This document shows positions 35,446 to 49,100 of a DNA stretch of 64,000 bases, one piece after another (the first letter of the stretch is position 1; every line of letters starts with the position of its first letter). The translations under genes and the position numbers were made by a program. The notes beneath the pieces are model-generated. The model saw only the letters and a program-made list of their open reading frames with translations, made no database searches and was not told the origin of the DNA. Source of the DNA: Anthostomella pinea (Eukaryota; Ascomycota; Sordariomycetes; Xylariales; Xylariaceae); assembly GCA_963556695.1 (NCBI GenBank), contig CAUWAG010000003.1, positions 8,122,001-8,186,000 on the forward strand, in the 5' to 3' direction.

Positions 35446-38400
35446 TTAGGCCGGACCCGGTTGACCCTTCTTAGACTTGTCAACGTCGTCGTCCACCTTG
35501 GGCAGCGCCGGGATATCGACACCCATCAACCGATACTCCATGCCAATGTACGCATCACTAAGGACCAGCACGTCAACCTTCCTCGCCCTGCCGTCCTTAT
35601 CTGGCTCGGGTAGTTTCAATATTGCCTTTGCTGTCGGCTTGGCTCCTACTGCCACGGACTGACCGGGCCCCTGACTCCAACCGACCCTCTTGACCGCCAT
35701 GATCTCGTCCTTGGCCACGTCGCACACAACCACAAACCATCCCTCCGTCTGTGGCTTGGGATACTTCGGAGCGTAGACGCGGCCCTCGCGCTCCACGATG
35801 GGATTGAGACGCTTGAGCGCAACTGTGAGCGATAGCGCAGTGACATTTTCAGCCGTGACGTTCACGTTGGGGATAGCAGAAACAGCGCGAGTAAACCAAC
35901 TCAGCTGGGAGGACGGAACCCCAAGCTTCCCAGCAAGCTGCTCGATCTGTTGCCGGGGTCGCGTGCTCAGCTTCTGGAGCGGCGTCGTGTCTTTGAGGTG
36001 ATCTGCGTTGGTCCCCGGGAAAATAGCTAGGGGCGAATCCTCGGGCCAACGCGCCGATTTGATGCACTGGAGTAGCTTCATCATCTCCAGACAGCTGGAC
36101 AGATAGCCAAGTTCGGTCAGCACGTCGATCGATGCCTGAATGATACGGATAGCCTGATCCAACACACTGGTCTGATCACCGACGTAATCGGTAATCGGGA
36201 GATCAATGCGAGCCATGTGCGCTTGAAGTAGGAGGAAAGCTTTGACATGGGGATCCCACATTGGTAGGCCAAATGCACTTCCTTGGAATGGTAGGTTCTT
36301 TGACAGCTCGGCATTGATGAGATCTTCGTTGTGACGGACGGGGAGCTCGTCATACTCCGTCGCACGAGACATCCAGGAGAGTACATCGGCAAACTGTGCC
36401 TTGGGTTTGGCATGCTTGACCAGCTGACGGATCGTCTTGTGGGACAGATAATAGTAACTCATGATCTTGCCGAGCGGCGTGGGATCAACATCCCCATTCG
36501 GGAATACCTCGACACACCTCGAAGTTGCCAACTCGTCCAACGACTTATTGACCATATCAATCATGAAGTCATTGGCAACTTGCTGAGCTGCGATAGAGTT
36601 GTGCTCCTCGGCCGATATTTCGAGACCATAGTACGAAGGGTTCTTGTGTAGTCGTCGAAAGAAGAAGGTCCAGGTCAAGTAGTCGAGCGCATCTTGCTTG
36701 GTGATGATGGTTTCGGCGGAAACTTCGGCACACAAATGGTTGTCCAGAACTGTGTGAAGAGATGACTCGACCGGGAAACCCGTGTGCAAGAAGTGCTTGT
36801 AGAAGTCCTTCTTCGAATCCTGCGTGAAGATGCGTGCGACACCTGAGTTGTCGAACTGTGGACGACCGGCTCGACCGAGCATCTGCAAGACGTCCGTCAG
36901 ATCCATATCCTTGTACCCTTCTATCTTGGCGTCATAGAACTGTGTGCCCTTGACGATGACCAGGTGGGCTGGCAGATTGACACCCCAAGCCAGCGTGCTT
37001 GTTGCGACTAGGATCTGGATTTTGTTGTTCAAGAACAGTTCTTCGGCTAGTTGTCGATCTGATTCGACCAGACCGGCATGATGGAGGCCAATTCCAAAGT
37101 TGATCGCTTCTTTCAACGCGTCGTCCTTGACTCTGGAAAGATTAAGTTGAAGATCCTCCTCCGACATGTGGACGAACCGCCTTGGATCGTCCTCCATACC
37201 ACACATGTTGATGAGGTCCTTGGCCGTCAAACGAGTCTGCCGTCGGGAAGGGACGAAGACGATGACAGGCTTGTCGGGACTATGAGTCTTGATGGCCAAG
37301 AAACTCGGCCGATTCATAGACTGCATCAAAGGGCAGAAACCTCGGACGGGCGGGAAGCCATCGATATAGAGCTCTAGAGGCACGGGTCGTACCGAATGTC
37401 GGAAGTTGAAAAGCCCTTCTTTGACGCCTAGCCAGTTACCAAGGTCTGTTGCGTTTGCACACGCAGTAGACATGCCCAGAAGTCTGACTGAACTCTTGGT
37501 TGACTCGGCAATGTAGTTCATTCCTAGGACACAGTTAGAAACCTGTTACCAGTACCACCATTATAAGACTTACTGGACACAATGATCTCGAGAATGGGAC
37601 CTCTGTCTCCGGCAAGCAGATGAATCTCGTCTATGACCACAAGCGCAACTTGACGCACGTAACCCCTCGTTTGCCAGCTACGAGAAATACCGTCCCACTT
37701 CTCGGGGGTGGTGATGATAATGTCGGCATCCTTGATAGTTCTCGTATCAGGGGTGTTGTCACCAGTCAACTCCACTAACTTCAGGCCCAGTGGACCAGAT
37801 AGCCTAGCACGCCAATCTTTGACTCGTTCACGGACTAGTGCCTTCATGGGGGCAATGTACACGACCTTGGAGCCTGGCCGCTCCCGGAAAGCCCACCACA
37901 TTGCTAGCTCTGCGGCGACAGTCTTGCCGCTACCAGTGGGTGACCCGAGAAGAACGTTTGCTGGCGTATGGTAGAGCGTGTGGAAGATCTGGGTTTGCAT
38001 GGGATTGAAGAACTGAAACCGTTGGGCATAGATTTCCTCCAGCCCCGGGTTCTTCAAAGCCGTAATCGGTAGCGGCTGCAAGTTCAGCAGGTCTGTGTAA
38101 ACGCTCTCGGTATCGGGGCGAATGAGATGCTGGAACGAGACCGGAGTGACTGTCTCTGCGCCGAGCCACTTGTCCGATACTGCCCTCACATAGATCTGAT
38201 TTGGGAGAGGGTCTGACAAGGGTATCGTGAAGTTGAGCTCGTGGTCATCGTAGAGCTTTCTCCTGTTAAGTATGAAGAACTCATGATGGTAGATCTCCGA
38301 TGTCTCCGAATTCTCGACCCAGACATAGAAGGATTCCGACGTGCCGTGCATCTGGTCGTTCCACCTAAAATCAGGGGTGATGTAGAGCTTGATTCTTAAC

Positions 38401-41400
38401 ACGTCCCGGTTCAGGGGAGCGATCTCGGCATCCACAGATACGGTTGGAAAGTTGTCAATGATCCGCGCAATTTTCTTGCCAGCATTGAGGTTGTGTACTA
38501 GACTGCCGACCTCTGCGGCTTCCATGTCACGCATAGTTTCGATGGTCAGATTATCCTTCGCGTCGACCTGGTTGAGCACCGACTTCGGCAGATCGAATTG
38601 GTGTAATGGATGCTGGAAAGGCCAGATGCGCTTCTCGATCGATTTGGCCAGAGTCAGGAGTACCAAGCATTGGTGTCCCCATCGGCGGTTCAAGGCAATC
38701 ATGAATAATGCTCGACAGATCCGCCCAGACTGCTGAGCTACGTAGTTGAGATCGTTCGACAATGCGAAATCCTCCAGTGATGCGCGAGAGATGTATGATT
38801 GCAGAAGGATGTTGGTCTTGGCTTGAGGCGTGTCGATGCCTTCACCAACATCGCAAGGTACGACCTCTCTTCTCAATCTCGTCAACTCATCGGCCTCACT
38901 GTCCCTTGATTGGATATTGTCAAATTCTCCACTCATGCTCATCATCTTGAGCACGTCGGCTTCCGTCGATTGGGGCCGCATCATCTGATTGAAGATCTGG
39001 ATACTTGTCTGCTGGATGTAGTATTGACTTGCAATGCGGCCAACATCCTTGCTTCTGAGCTCCTCTGTAGTTTCGTTGAAAATGATCATCTGGCTTTGTT
39101 GTAGAGTGCGTGCTGCCTGTATAGCAAGTTGCCTTCTCCTTTGAACCAGATTTGGGTCATCTCGAATCTCGGCCCATTCGATGCCATAAGTCATGGGGCT
39201 TCTCCGCATCCGAACGAACAGATAGGAGTACCCAATCCACTGGACCGCTTCTGGAATAGAAGTCACAGTACCCAAGGATATCTCTGCGTTCAGGTTGTCG
39301 ACCATTTTGGAAGAGAACTTGGACTCAATCGGTTGTTGTTCGGTGACTGCTGTCAGATAGTGTGATAGCTTGTCAGCAGTTGTACAAATCATGCCGATAC
39401 CCACGTCTTCAAATTGAGGACGTCCCGCACGACCAAAGATTTGAAGGACATCAAGGATCCCAAGGTCCACGAACTTTCCGTCCTGGGCACTGTAGACTTG
39501 GGTGCCTTTGATGACAACGGCAGCGGCTGGTAAATTGACACCCCATGCGAGAGTCGCTGTACAGCAAAGAACCTTGATAACCCCCCCGGCGAATAGCCTT
39601 TCCATGAGGTTCCTATCAGACCTGCTCATACCGGCGTGGTGTATGCCTAGACCCTTGGGCAGTAGGTCTCTGAGCTCGCGTGCTCTTGATGACTTCATGT
39701 CTCTGACGGCTTGTTCATAGTACGGATGGCCTTGTGGGTCGAAAAGGTCCACGCAAACTTGGTCGACAGCTTTTTCATAAAGCATCTTGGCCGATTGAAG
39801 CGTGTCTCTTCTGGAGTGAACAAACACCATGACCTGATGATCTTGCTCCAACATCTCCCTAACCTTCTCAAAGGCAACAGTATCGAGATTCTCTCTGGAC
39901 TGCTTCGAACCCGCCTTGCCCTTGACTCCGATGAAATGCTGTTCCAAGGGTACCGGGCGGAACGAAGCATCGAAGTAGAACAGTCCAGCGTGCCTGTTGA
40001 CTTTGAGGAAGTCGGCGACGTCGATGTAGTTCGGCAAGGTTGCGCTTAGTCCGACGATACGGATGAGCGATTGCGTGCTCTCAACCTGTCGTTCTGTTCG
40101 AGCAACTAGAGACTCTAAAACGGCACCACGCTCATCATGAAGCATGTGAACTTCATCAATAATAAGCAATCTGACCTTCTGCACCAGCTCAGTGTCTCCA
40201 GTGCCTTTTCTGGTAATGACATCCCACTTCTCGGGCGTGGTAACGATCACTTGTGTTTGCACAATCTCGGTTTTGGTAAGGTGCATGTCGCCCGTGTACT
40301 CGCGGCACTGGAGACCAAGCCAACCTATGCGCTTTCCGATCTTCTCGGTGATTTCCGCAGCCAGTGCTTTCATAGGGGCAACGTAGACGATCTTGAAGTC
40401 CTCGGCGTTGACTGCAAAATCCGTGGCCTCCACGTTCTCGATGGGGTTGGGCGTAACATATTGGCTAATCGTTTGCAAGATGGTCAACATGGCTGCATCT
40501 GTCTTACCCGCACCGGTAGGGGCACAGACTAGCATGTTCTCGCTCGTTTTGTATGCTACCGGGTAGACGAGACTCTGCATTCTGTTTAGGGACTTGTAGC
40601 CCTTGAAGGTTCGGCGACATAGACCATCCATGTCGGCAAGATCGACTAGTTTATGGCCAGGCCAAAGAGTCCCAGTCTTTCCAGCAGGAATGGCGTACTC
40701 CTCATATTTCTCGAATTGCTTCCTCTCGCTACCAGCTGGCAAGGCGTATTTCTTCCCAGAGTGACTCAAGGTGTTGCCGGCATTGTGTGCTTTATAGACG
40801 TGTGGGTACTCAACCTCCCTGTGCATTCTCGGAGCCAGGGAAGCATTCTTGTGCTCGTAGTCTTTCTGGCGTAGAGCTGCCTCTCGTTCTGTTCTGCTTA
40901 GGAGGCGAGCTGCTGGCTCCTGGACGTCTTGGCTGGCAAAGCTTGAGATGATTTCGTCTTTACGTGATAGTATTTCGATGACAAAGTCGAGGTCGTCAAA
41001 TCCAACGAGATCTGTAAGCTGGGACTGCACTTCGTGTTCCGGTCGGCCAGCTCCTAGGATCTCTAGGATCTGCGACATGAAAGCATCTGATGATAGTCCA
41101 TCCTTTTTGATGGAGATGGCGGTACATTGCTTCGTGAACCATGCTGGGCCGTAATCTTGACCATCGATCTGGCCGTTGCCGTTCGTGTCCTCGATGAAGT
41201 CACTGCTGTATAGGTCGCCTTCATCGTCCGAGATGAAGTCCCAAACGTCGTCCCCACTGTTCCCGGAAGTGAACTCATCATCATCCAATTCGAAGTCTTG
41301 GTCAGCTCCTGCATCGGTTGAGCGGCCTTGACCGGGGAGCTTGACGTCTGCTAGAGCGGACTTCATAGCCTCAAATTGCTCTCGCCATCTGGCCTCGGCC

Positions 41401-41420
41401 TCGCTCATCGACGACGACAT
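35446..41420 (-). CDS. SLH1: Slh1/ASCC3-type tandem Ski2-like RNA helicase
   Basis: Two exons on the minus strand, 41420-37574 and 37523-35446, separated by a 50-nt intron, giving 1,974 residues (yeast Slh1 has 1,967). The first ATG is at 41420; the frame extends 12 bases further only through a TTG. Two helicase cassettes are present. The first has Walker A APTGAGKT (about residues 300-307), DEVH (about 422-425) and SAT (about 459). The second has SPTGSGKT near 1150, DEIH near 1265, and a Brr2-like Sec63 unit after each. The residues flanking both Walker A motifs fit Slh1/ASCC3 better than Brr2. Slh1 is the helicase of the ribosome quality-control trigger complex that splits collided ribosomes in the cytosol. 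It lies divergent to YKT6. All helicase motifs look intact. Confidence 0.93.
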
Positions 41421-42073
41421 TCTGGATGGCAAGAGATCTGGCGGTAAACCAAGGTCACTGAGGCGTCCAATTTTCAGATGGTTGAGTTGGTCCTGGAATG
41501 TTACTACGAAGTCGAAATATCTCTCGTTGATGAAGATTCTTCAACCTGAGGTCAACGAGTTTCGTATTGTTTGTTACCCGAACGAGTCCCGGGGATGAAT
41601 GATGACTATGACTCTTCGGCGAGAGGGCACTGTGGCTGGTATTTCTAGTGGCTCACACAGGGCAGAGCCACAACCGCTAGGACCCTTGACCGCTGATCGA
41701 CCTCAACTGCCAGCCCTGGCGGGGTGAGCCCTGGAGATCAATGGACTCAACGCCAAACTGTACATGTGACATCGACAAGGAGGCCTTGGCACAGGAACGA
41801 TAAGGAGCGAGCCACTGACTTCATCTCCAGTCCATCCGTGGCATCTGTATTCCGTCATCCTCCAACAGCCTCCAACAACCTACCTGCGATTATCGCGACG
41901 CCGAACCTGCTTTGCTTCGTCGACACCATCCTCGACGAACCGCCTTTCTCCGACTCGTCGCTACAAAGGTCCACCCACGACTGCGCTCTATCTACAAAGG
42001 GGCACTCCCTACAGACGGTCTGCACGTTACAGAAACACACTCCGTCGCAACAGCCCACCATCGATCGCCCATC
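41421..42073. promoter_or_regulatory. Divergent promoter region of SLH1 and YKT6
   Basis: 653 bp between two divergent start codons, with a GATAAG at 41799-41804. No transcription start signal can be fixed from sequence alone. Confidence 0.45.
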
Positions 42074-43015
42074 ATGAAGCTTCACTACATTGGCGTACGC
42101 ATACCAAACCACATTCCCATTCCGACCACAAGGCTTGTCCACGGAAGACTGACGTTGCCGTGGTACAGATCATCCAGAACGAGAGCAAGCCTGGTGTCGA
42201 GGTGTGCTCTGAGAAAGAGCTGACGGCATACTCGCGCTTCACCCGCAACAAGTACGACTCTATACATACCGCCCGAATATATACTCCCGAGTTTGTTGAC
42301 TGACTGGCCACGCGACTAGCTATGGCGAATTCATGTCGATGTTTGCGAAGACGGTAGCGGAGCGGACGCGGCCAGGACAGCGACAGGACGTCGAGGAACA
42401 AGGTACGATCGCCTACCAACCAACCACCCCAGGACCTGCATAGCCCGCCATAGAGTTACATTGGACCGCAGTAGAAAGAGACAGTTGGAACAGGGAAATC
42501 GAAGCTGATCGTTGCCCCCCAACAGACTACACCTTCCACGCGTACGGCCGCACCGAGGGCGTCTGCGGCATCATCATCTCAGACCACGAGTACCCGGCGC
42601 TGGTGGCGCACCAGCTGCTGTCAAAGGTGATGGACGAGTTCCTGGCATCACACCCGCGGTCCTCATGGTCAAACGGCCAGACCGTCGCCATGCCCGAACT
42701 GAAAGACTACCTGGCCAAGTACCAGGACCCGCACCAGGCCGACAGCATCATGAAGATCCAGCGCGAGCTCGACGACACCAAGATCGTGCTGCACAAGACC
42801 ATCGAGAGCGTGCTGCAGCGCGGCGAGAAGATCGACGACCTCGTCGCCAAGTCGGACGGCCTGAGCTCCCAGAGCAAGATGTTTTACCGTGAGCAAGCAT
42901 CCTGGCCGCGCCCTCGTCCCACCTGCATCGTAACGCCTTACCTTTACGCAAAGCCTGCTAACCCAGCCCTGTAGAACAAGCGAAGAAGCAGAACTCGTGC
43001 TGTGTGGTCATGTAG
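42074..43015 (+). CDS. YKT6: YKT6, prenylated R-SNARE
   Basis: Five exons: 42074-42094, 42169-42251, 42320-42402, 42526-42888 and 42975-43015, giving 196 residues (yeast Ykt6 has 200). The N-terminal longin domain contains SRFTRN, YGEFM and the AERTRPGQRQDVEEQ block. The R-SNARE helix carries the zero-layer Arg within VLQRGEKIDDLV. The C terminus CCVVM combines a palmitoylatable Cys with a farnesylation CAAX box, characteristic of Ykt6. It works in ER-Golgi, vacuolar and autophagosomal membrane fusion. The first exon is only 21 nt and its junction with exon 2 has the least support; all other junctions preserve conserved sequence. Confidence 0.94.
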
Positions 43016-44032
43016 AGAAATCATGGCGTAGTTCTAGTAAGGAAACGGCGTTTTGCGACTTGACAAAGTTGTTGTTTCAGCATAGCGGTGAGGTTTGGAG
43101 GTTGCTATCTCACCTGGTGGCCATCGCTCTTCCATCCCTACTTAGGTACTCACCTAACTACCTAACTACCTATTTACCTCTATATCCCACATATACAGTC
43201 CCTGTGAATACGGTTTATAAGGGCGGGGAGAAGTCATTCGCTGGCCGTCCGTTGGGGCTATCTATACCGAGGCCTTTGAGCTGTGGATCTTTCGACAGTT
43301 GCGCATCTCGATTCGATGCATTTCATACAGCAATGGAGGCAGGCGGAACACGCATATATGATGGTTCGGGCCTTGAGAATCTTCAAGAGAGATGATTGCT
43401 TCAGGCCGCGCCAGGGGCAGATAGGCATTCTTCTAGTCTAGATTTTAGAATGAAAGATGACGACCACGAAGCCCCATCTCGTATAGACTTGGTCTCGGCC
43501 TACCTAGTAGACACATGCATAACGTTACCCCGCGTATCCATCGTATCGAGCAAAACCTCGATACTAGTACGAGGCTCAGGGGAGATCGCTGTTTCAGGTC
43601 GTAGACCAGGCTAGATTTTAGATTATAGCATTAATTGCGTACGGCAGGTACGAAACGCCATACCCCTGATCCTCTCGAATTAGGCAGTTTTCCCCGCGCC
43701 TCTCTCTCCCTCGTGCAGATATCCCATCCCATCGTTTCCCAATTCCTCCAGGGTATCAAAGAATATATACCGTCAAGGCAAATTGTCTCATCGTTCTCTT
43801 TCACTATTCCTCCTTCGCTGCCCAGTGACAAAAAGGAAAAGATGGATGTAGAGTCGCAGACTCGTGGATGATGGTGGTGGTCCTGTTTGATGCCCGCCAG
43901 TATACCCAAGATGATTTTGATGAACCCCCTACCAGCCTGTTCGTAATCCCTTATGTACCGTATGCCATATCAGATAAAGGGCCTCCAACGCCTCGAAAAG
44001 ATTGAAATCGAAAGAGTATGCGAAGAAGTGAT
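43016..44032. other. Spacer between convergent YKT6 and the Ser/Pro-rich gene
   Basis: 1 kb between facing stop codons. CTAC/CTAA-type short repeats occur at 43140-43180. No gene or RNA was recognised. Confidence 0.5.
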
Positions 44033-46149
44033 TTATGCGCCCTCGAGAACAATGAATTCGCTCTTGCGGTGCTGCGCGAGCTGCGAGTCCAGGGTCGCAG
44101 ACGGGTGGACGAGGATGGGCGTCAACGTCTTGGTCTCCGCCAGCCTCTCATTCTTGCCGATGGACAGCGCGACCGGGCTCGTGGCCGTGCTAGTCGACGT
44201 GGTGCTTCTGAATGGGCTAGGTCGCGCCTTTCCGGGCGCTGGGCATGCTGGGGACGCCGTCCGTAGCGGGCGCAGCATCTCGCGCTGCTGCTGGGAGATG
44301 GAGATCTGGCGCGCGATGGACATCTCGACTGCGGTCATCTTGGCCGTCTCGACGACGACGGCCGGATCGTCCAGGTCCGAGGACGACGTGACGTGCGTGT
44401 GCGCGGACGAGGCCAGCGAAGGGGAGCGCTTGCGGTCGCTCGTGGCGGACGACGCGGTCGAAAGAGTGAGTTGAGATGGGCTTATCTGCTGCCATCGCGG
44501 CTCTGCCTGCATGTGCTGGGCATTCGGCCGTAGCTGCTCCACTGTCACCACTTCGTACTCGGGCGAGTCCATGTCGGTTGGTGACTCGCGGAGCAGGCTT
44601 GACTGGCCGTTGCCGAGCTGAGACACCGGGGTAGTATTTTGCTCTCTTCCTTTGGCCAGAGTGGCAATGTTGAGCTTGCCCTTCTTCTGGTGATGAGCCG
44701 GAGGATGCTTCAAGCTGTTCAAGCCTGATCCTTCGTCGATAGACGGTCGTTGACCGTAAGCCGAACCTTCAAATGTGGCCCTTGAAGGAGACGGCAGAGT
44801 CGCGGGGGAAGTGTTCGACCTCGAGTGTTGAGATTGTCTCAGAGGATGCAACTGCTTTGGCCTACTTGAGGGCGTAGGTGGAAATAATGCGAATGCAGGT
44901 GATCTCGTCACGGGTTGAGGTGACGTTTCCCTACGAGGCTGGACGTGATATTTCTTTTCCTACTCGACAGGTCAGCGGTTGTACGTATGTATGAGCATGA
45001 AGTACCAACCTCTTCATGTTCTATGGTGTCCTTGATGCTCTTCAGCTTCTTCACAGTGGCTTGACGTCTTGCCAGGAGCGATTGCGATGGCGGCGGTTGT
45101 AGGACGCTGCCGAACATGACGCTATACCTTTCCATGGTGATATCAGGAATATCGACGGTCAAGAGTGGACCAGCCGAGACTGAGCTGGGGGCGGTATCGT
45201 CCAAAACTATGGGAATACTCCCAAAAGCCTCGTGGCCTTCCATGTATGGCATCGTCTGAGATCTGGTTGGCTTGTACCTTAAAGTCTTGCTATTTTCCAT
45301 CGTATTACTCCTCTCTGGTGCCCATCTTCCCGGCGGCTGCTCCTGTCTGTGAAAGCCCTTCAACTCATTTGGCTCTGAGATGGAGACCGCCGAAGCCGAT
45401 TGGTCTGAATGTTTCCTTCCGAACTTGCTGAACAATTTCCATTTGCTGTGCTGCTTCTTTTGTATAGGCATGCCGTAAGAGTCCGTACCGCCGACTCTAG
45501 ATGCAGGCGAAGTCAGGACTGGCGTCGAAGCCTGCCTTGGCCGGAGCGAGCTCTGCGGGTTCCACGTGCCCCCGGTCCTGGGAGGGTGAGCAGGACTTCC
45601 AAGTGCCATTCCGATTCCCGCCGGTACGTTTTCGGTTGAAGACTCAGGCGTCGCCATCCTGATGATTGGAACAATGGCAGGCCGCGGTGCAGGGGATGAT
45701 CGTGGGCTGGCGTCAGGAGTTGGCAGTTGCCCTGGAGTAGTCACATACGGCTTTGATCCGACCCCTCTCGTAGGTATCGAACTCGAAGCCAGGAAGAAAT
45801 CATCTCTAGATACCCTTTTGTCGAAGTTGAAGCTGTTCTTGTCTGAGTTCTTCGAACTCGGGCCTCCGGACGTGCTCGGCCGGTCTGATGACATCTTGAG
45901 CGGGGTGGTTCTGGGTGAGGGCGTAGCAGGCAGAGGACGGTCGAGGTATGCCGGGCTTACACGCCTGGGAGAGGGCGTAGCATTGCCATTATTAAATGGT
46001 GACCGTGTGCGTAGGGCGGGATCTGATACATGACCCGGCCCACCACCAAGGGGGTGGGCTGGGATGTGCGTCACGAAGGCTTTCGGACCTGCATGACCAC
46101 CACCCTCGGTGGTTGATCTGTGGTGTCTGCTGGTAACCGATTTGAACAT
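44033..46149 (-). CDS. Ser/Pro-rich basic protein of unknown function
   Basis: Two exons on the minus strand, 46149-45010 and 44959-44033, joined in phase across a 50-nt intron, giving 688 residues. Most of the protein is Ser/Thr/Pro/Arg-rich and predicted disordered, with many SP and TP sites that could be proline-directed kinase targets. A more ordered segment around residues 230-260 is basic and aromatic (KKQHSKWKLFSKFGRK). Another at about 345-380 contains ERYSVMFGSVL and a Lys/Arg-rich helix. The last 80 residues include a Met/Ser/Gln-rich helix and an ordered C-terminal piece ending FIVLEGA. These ordered islands inside disorder are typical of conserved Pezizomycotina regulatory proteins, but I do not recognise the family. 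Confidence 0.8.
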
Positions 46150-49100
46150 TCTCCGTTGCAGCCCTGCAGCAGGGCCTGGCCGGGGTGCAGGTGATCCTTT
46201 GAGGGTTCAACGGGCGTCCCAAACTTGAAGCTTACTGTGATTGGGGAGCCGAGGCGTCAAATTGCAGGCGCTAGGCGGGTTTCTAAAAATGATACGAGCA
46301 GAAACTCCAATGAGTGTGTACGTTTCGATAGTGACGAAGAAGAGAGGGTTATAGAGTTCATCGAGTGACAGAGCAAATAAGATCGAGAGACGAAGATCGT
46401 AAAAAAGCTTTCCTACCTTCGCCATGACTCAGGAGCACCCAACCTTACATACTAGCCGTGATGCTCCTAGCGATGTCCGCATAGCTTCTCTCTACCACTT
46501 AGCCAGATCAGATGGCACACGCAATGGCGACGCTTCCGCGAGTGACGGTTTGAGATTGATGGGAGGATGGGCTCGTTATTTGCGCCAGGGTGATGGGCGA
46601 CCAGGGTGCCGCACCAGACGTGTTGTGGAAACGGCCGGGGCTGTCCTTGGTGGCTTGTCAGGCCCGCTTGGCTGGGATGTTTTGGAGTGATGAAAGCGGA
46701 TCGCAGAGTGATCATAGAGGAGTGAGTGACGTTGTGGCCACGGCCCACGGCGACTAGCCCGCCATCGCATGAAGATGAGAACCAGGGTCCAGAGTCCGTT
46801 TCTGATACCGAACAAGCTCAGCAGGAGCTGACAGACCTAGCTTTCTGGGCAGTGGCCAGCTGTTAGAGATGATAGCAGATGGAACGCAACATCGAAAAGG
46901 GAAAGAAAGCTTCGAGAAGGTCGCTACGCTTCAGATGGTTGCGTTGCAGCGTTACTGCCAAGACAGACGCTCTTTTGGACTGTTGAACATGAACCCTTAT
47001 AACAAACACCCCTGTGCTTCTTGATTAGTGCCCGTCAGGTAGAACGGCAAACCCGAGTGAATCTCGGGGGGTGAGATAGCGTCAGCTTAGTGGTGACTGG
47101 TGAGATCAAGATCATAGTAGGTGGAGGGATGGGCGATGGATGCTCGCTCCTCTTCGCACATCCCCCAGCAACACCGGGTGTTCCTGACTTGCGCACTCCC
47201 TGATGCCATGGATGGCCTTGCCTGACCCTTCTAGAATTAATAAGCTTCCGGCGCCAGCATCTGAGAGACAGCGGCTTTTGCGGAAAGATCTGGACGATTT
47301 TAGGGGACCATTTAGCTCCTAGCTAAGGTATCCCATAGTATGGAATTTTGAAGTGGATGTCCGCATCTCGTACGGTAGTAGCATGTCGTATTACCATACA
47401 CTAGAGTAGGTTTGTCGAGGGACGTGATGTGCTGTGCACAGTTTGGATATGAGAGGAAGCTCTTGTTGAAGCAGGACTCCAGCCAGCTTCTGCCGACAGA
47501 GGCAGTGTGTTTATTTTCCATAGGATGAGAGCGGTGCTCATCTGAGGTTCTCATCAAGATAATCCTCTGGGCATCCTTGGCTCCTGAGAAGCACACTCGT
47601 TGACAATGGCGATAGGTCGAGGGTCCAAGCCGCTGCAAGGAGGGACATCCAGTGTCGTCAATCTCCCAGGTCGAGTCGCATGCGAAGTCAGGAGCCGCCC
47701 TGCGTGTAGGCGGCGTTCACCCGATCAGGCGGCCCCAGACTTTAACGTCAAGCCACCGCCGTCAGCGCTAATCAGCTGGTGCAGCCCCTTGAATCTTGAT
47801 GAACGATGCTTCAGAAGTTCCGAGGTGCGATGGTGGTGAAAGCAAAACCAACGAGTACGCGGGAACGTCGAGGGTTTCACCTTTCAAGGCCACCCAAGAG
47901 GCAAGGGCTCGGAATTGCCCGTTTCAGATTCGCAACTGCCAAAGTTGAAAGTGCCCCTGGAGTCGGGCCTGGACCTGCTCCGTGCACGACGGTCGACCAC
48001 TGTAACCTTCCCCATCCTCGTCCTCGTCCCGACTCTGACCTAATCAGCTAATGCCGTCCGGTTTTATGTTATCACCATCATGTTCCCGACTTGAACCCCT
48101 ATTGCCTTGGTCTACACTAGCAACGCCACGGGTCCAAAGTCCACGATACCGGGACGGCGGGACAGGTTAGCCGGAGATTTTGATGTTGCACTCGACGCGA
48201 GAACACGTCAAAAATGGTTTTCTAGCCTCCAAGCCTACATACCATCGTCCGGCTCCGGCCAACCTCCTTCGTTGCACTGATGCTTTCCTAGACGAGAACT
48301 TACTGCAACCATCTTCCAAGGTTGTCAGTGCGTCTGACCTGCGCAAGAACCGTCGGACGCCTCGTACGACATGATTTGGGGATTGCCCAACAGCCAGATT
48401 CGATGACTCGTCCCCGGCAGGATGGCATGTGACTGATCGCTCGATGTTGATATGGTTCGGATCACAGTCGATGCTGAAATGGGTCGGATCACCGTCGATG
48501 CCAACGGTTGAAATGATGGGAGTGATCGCTTACCTCCTATCGAACGAACCTTCCTAGGTACGAAGACAAGACAAGCGAAGGCACCGCCTTCCGGTGTATG
48601 GAACTTCACCAGCACTGCGGCACTCGACTGGCCTGCGATGAAGCGGCAACTTGTGAGTCTTGTTCCACGGGCTATCATTCAAAGGTCGATTCTTCACGCA
48701 CTTGGGAGTTGAGCTGTCACATCCCAAGAGATGAGAAAACACGAAGACACGCTGGCACCGACACAATGTCATCGCTGGAGATCCCGCCTCAGGATTAGGT
48801 TCTATGAGAAGGTATCTAGGCATGCTCTTGAGGCCTTGCTTATTCATTGTATCAAAGTTCCACTCGAGTGGTAGTCGGCATGACGGTTACGTCTCATGCT
48901 ACACTGAGTCGTTGCTTAGTCCCAGTCTTGCTAAAGGACTTCAGGAAGGACACCCAAAAAAATGGTGCCGTTTCGTTTAACTGAAAGAGGTGGCCGCAGG
49001 AGGTGATGAAGCTATTGGAACGTTATCCAGACATGTAAAAGACGTGACGTGTCGACTTTCCCTCCTACTACCAATATGCCAGTCGGGGCTATGAATATGC

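Noticed and set aside
35446..41420. Assignment of the tandem helicase to Brr2
   Set aside because: The residues around both Walker A motifs, the total length and the N terminus fit Slh1/ASCC3 better than the spliceosomal helicase.
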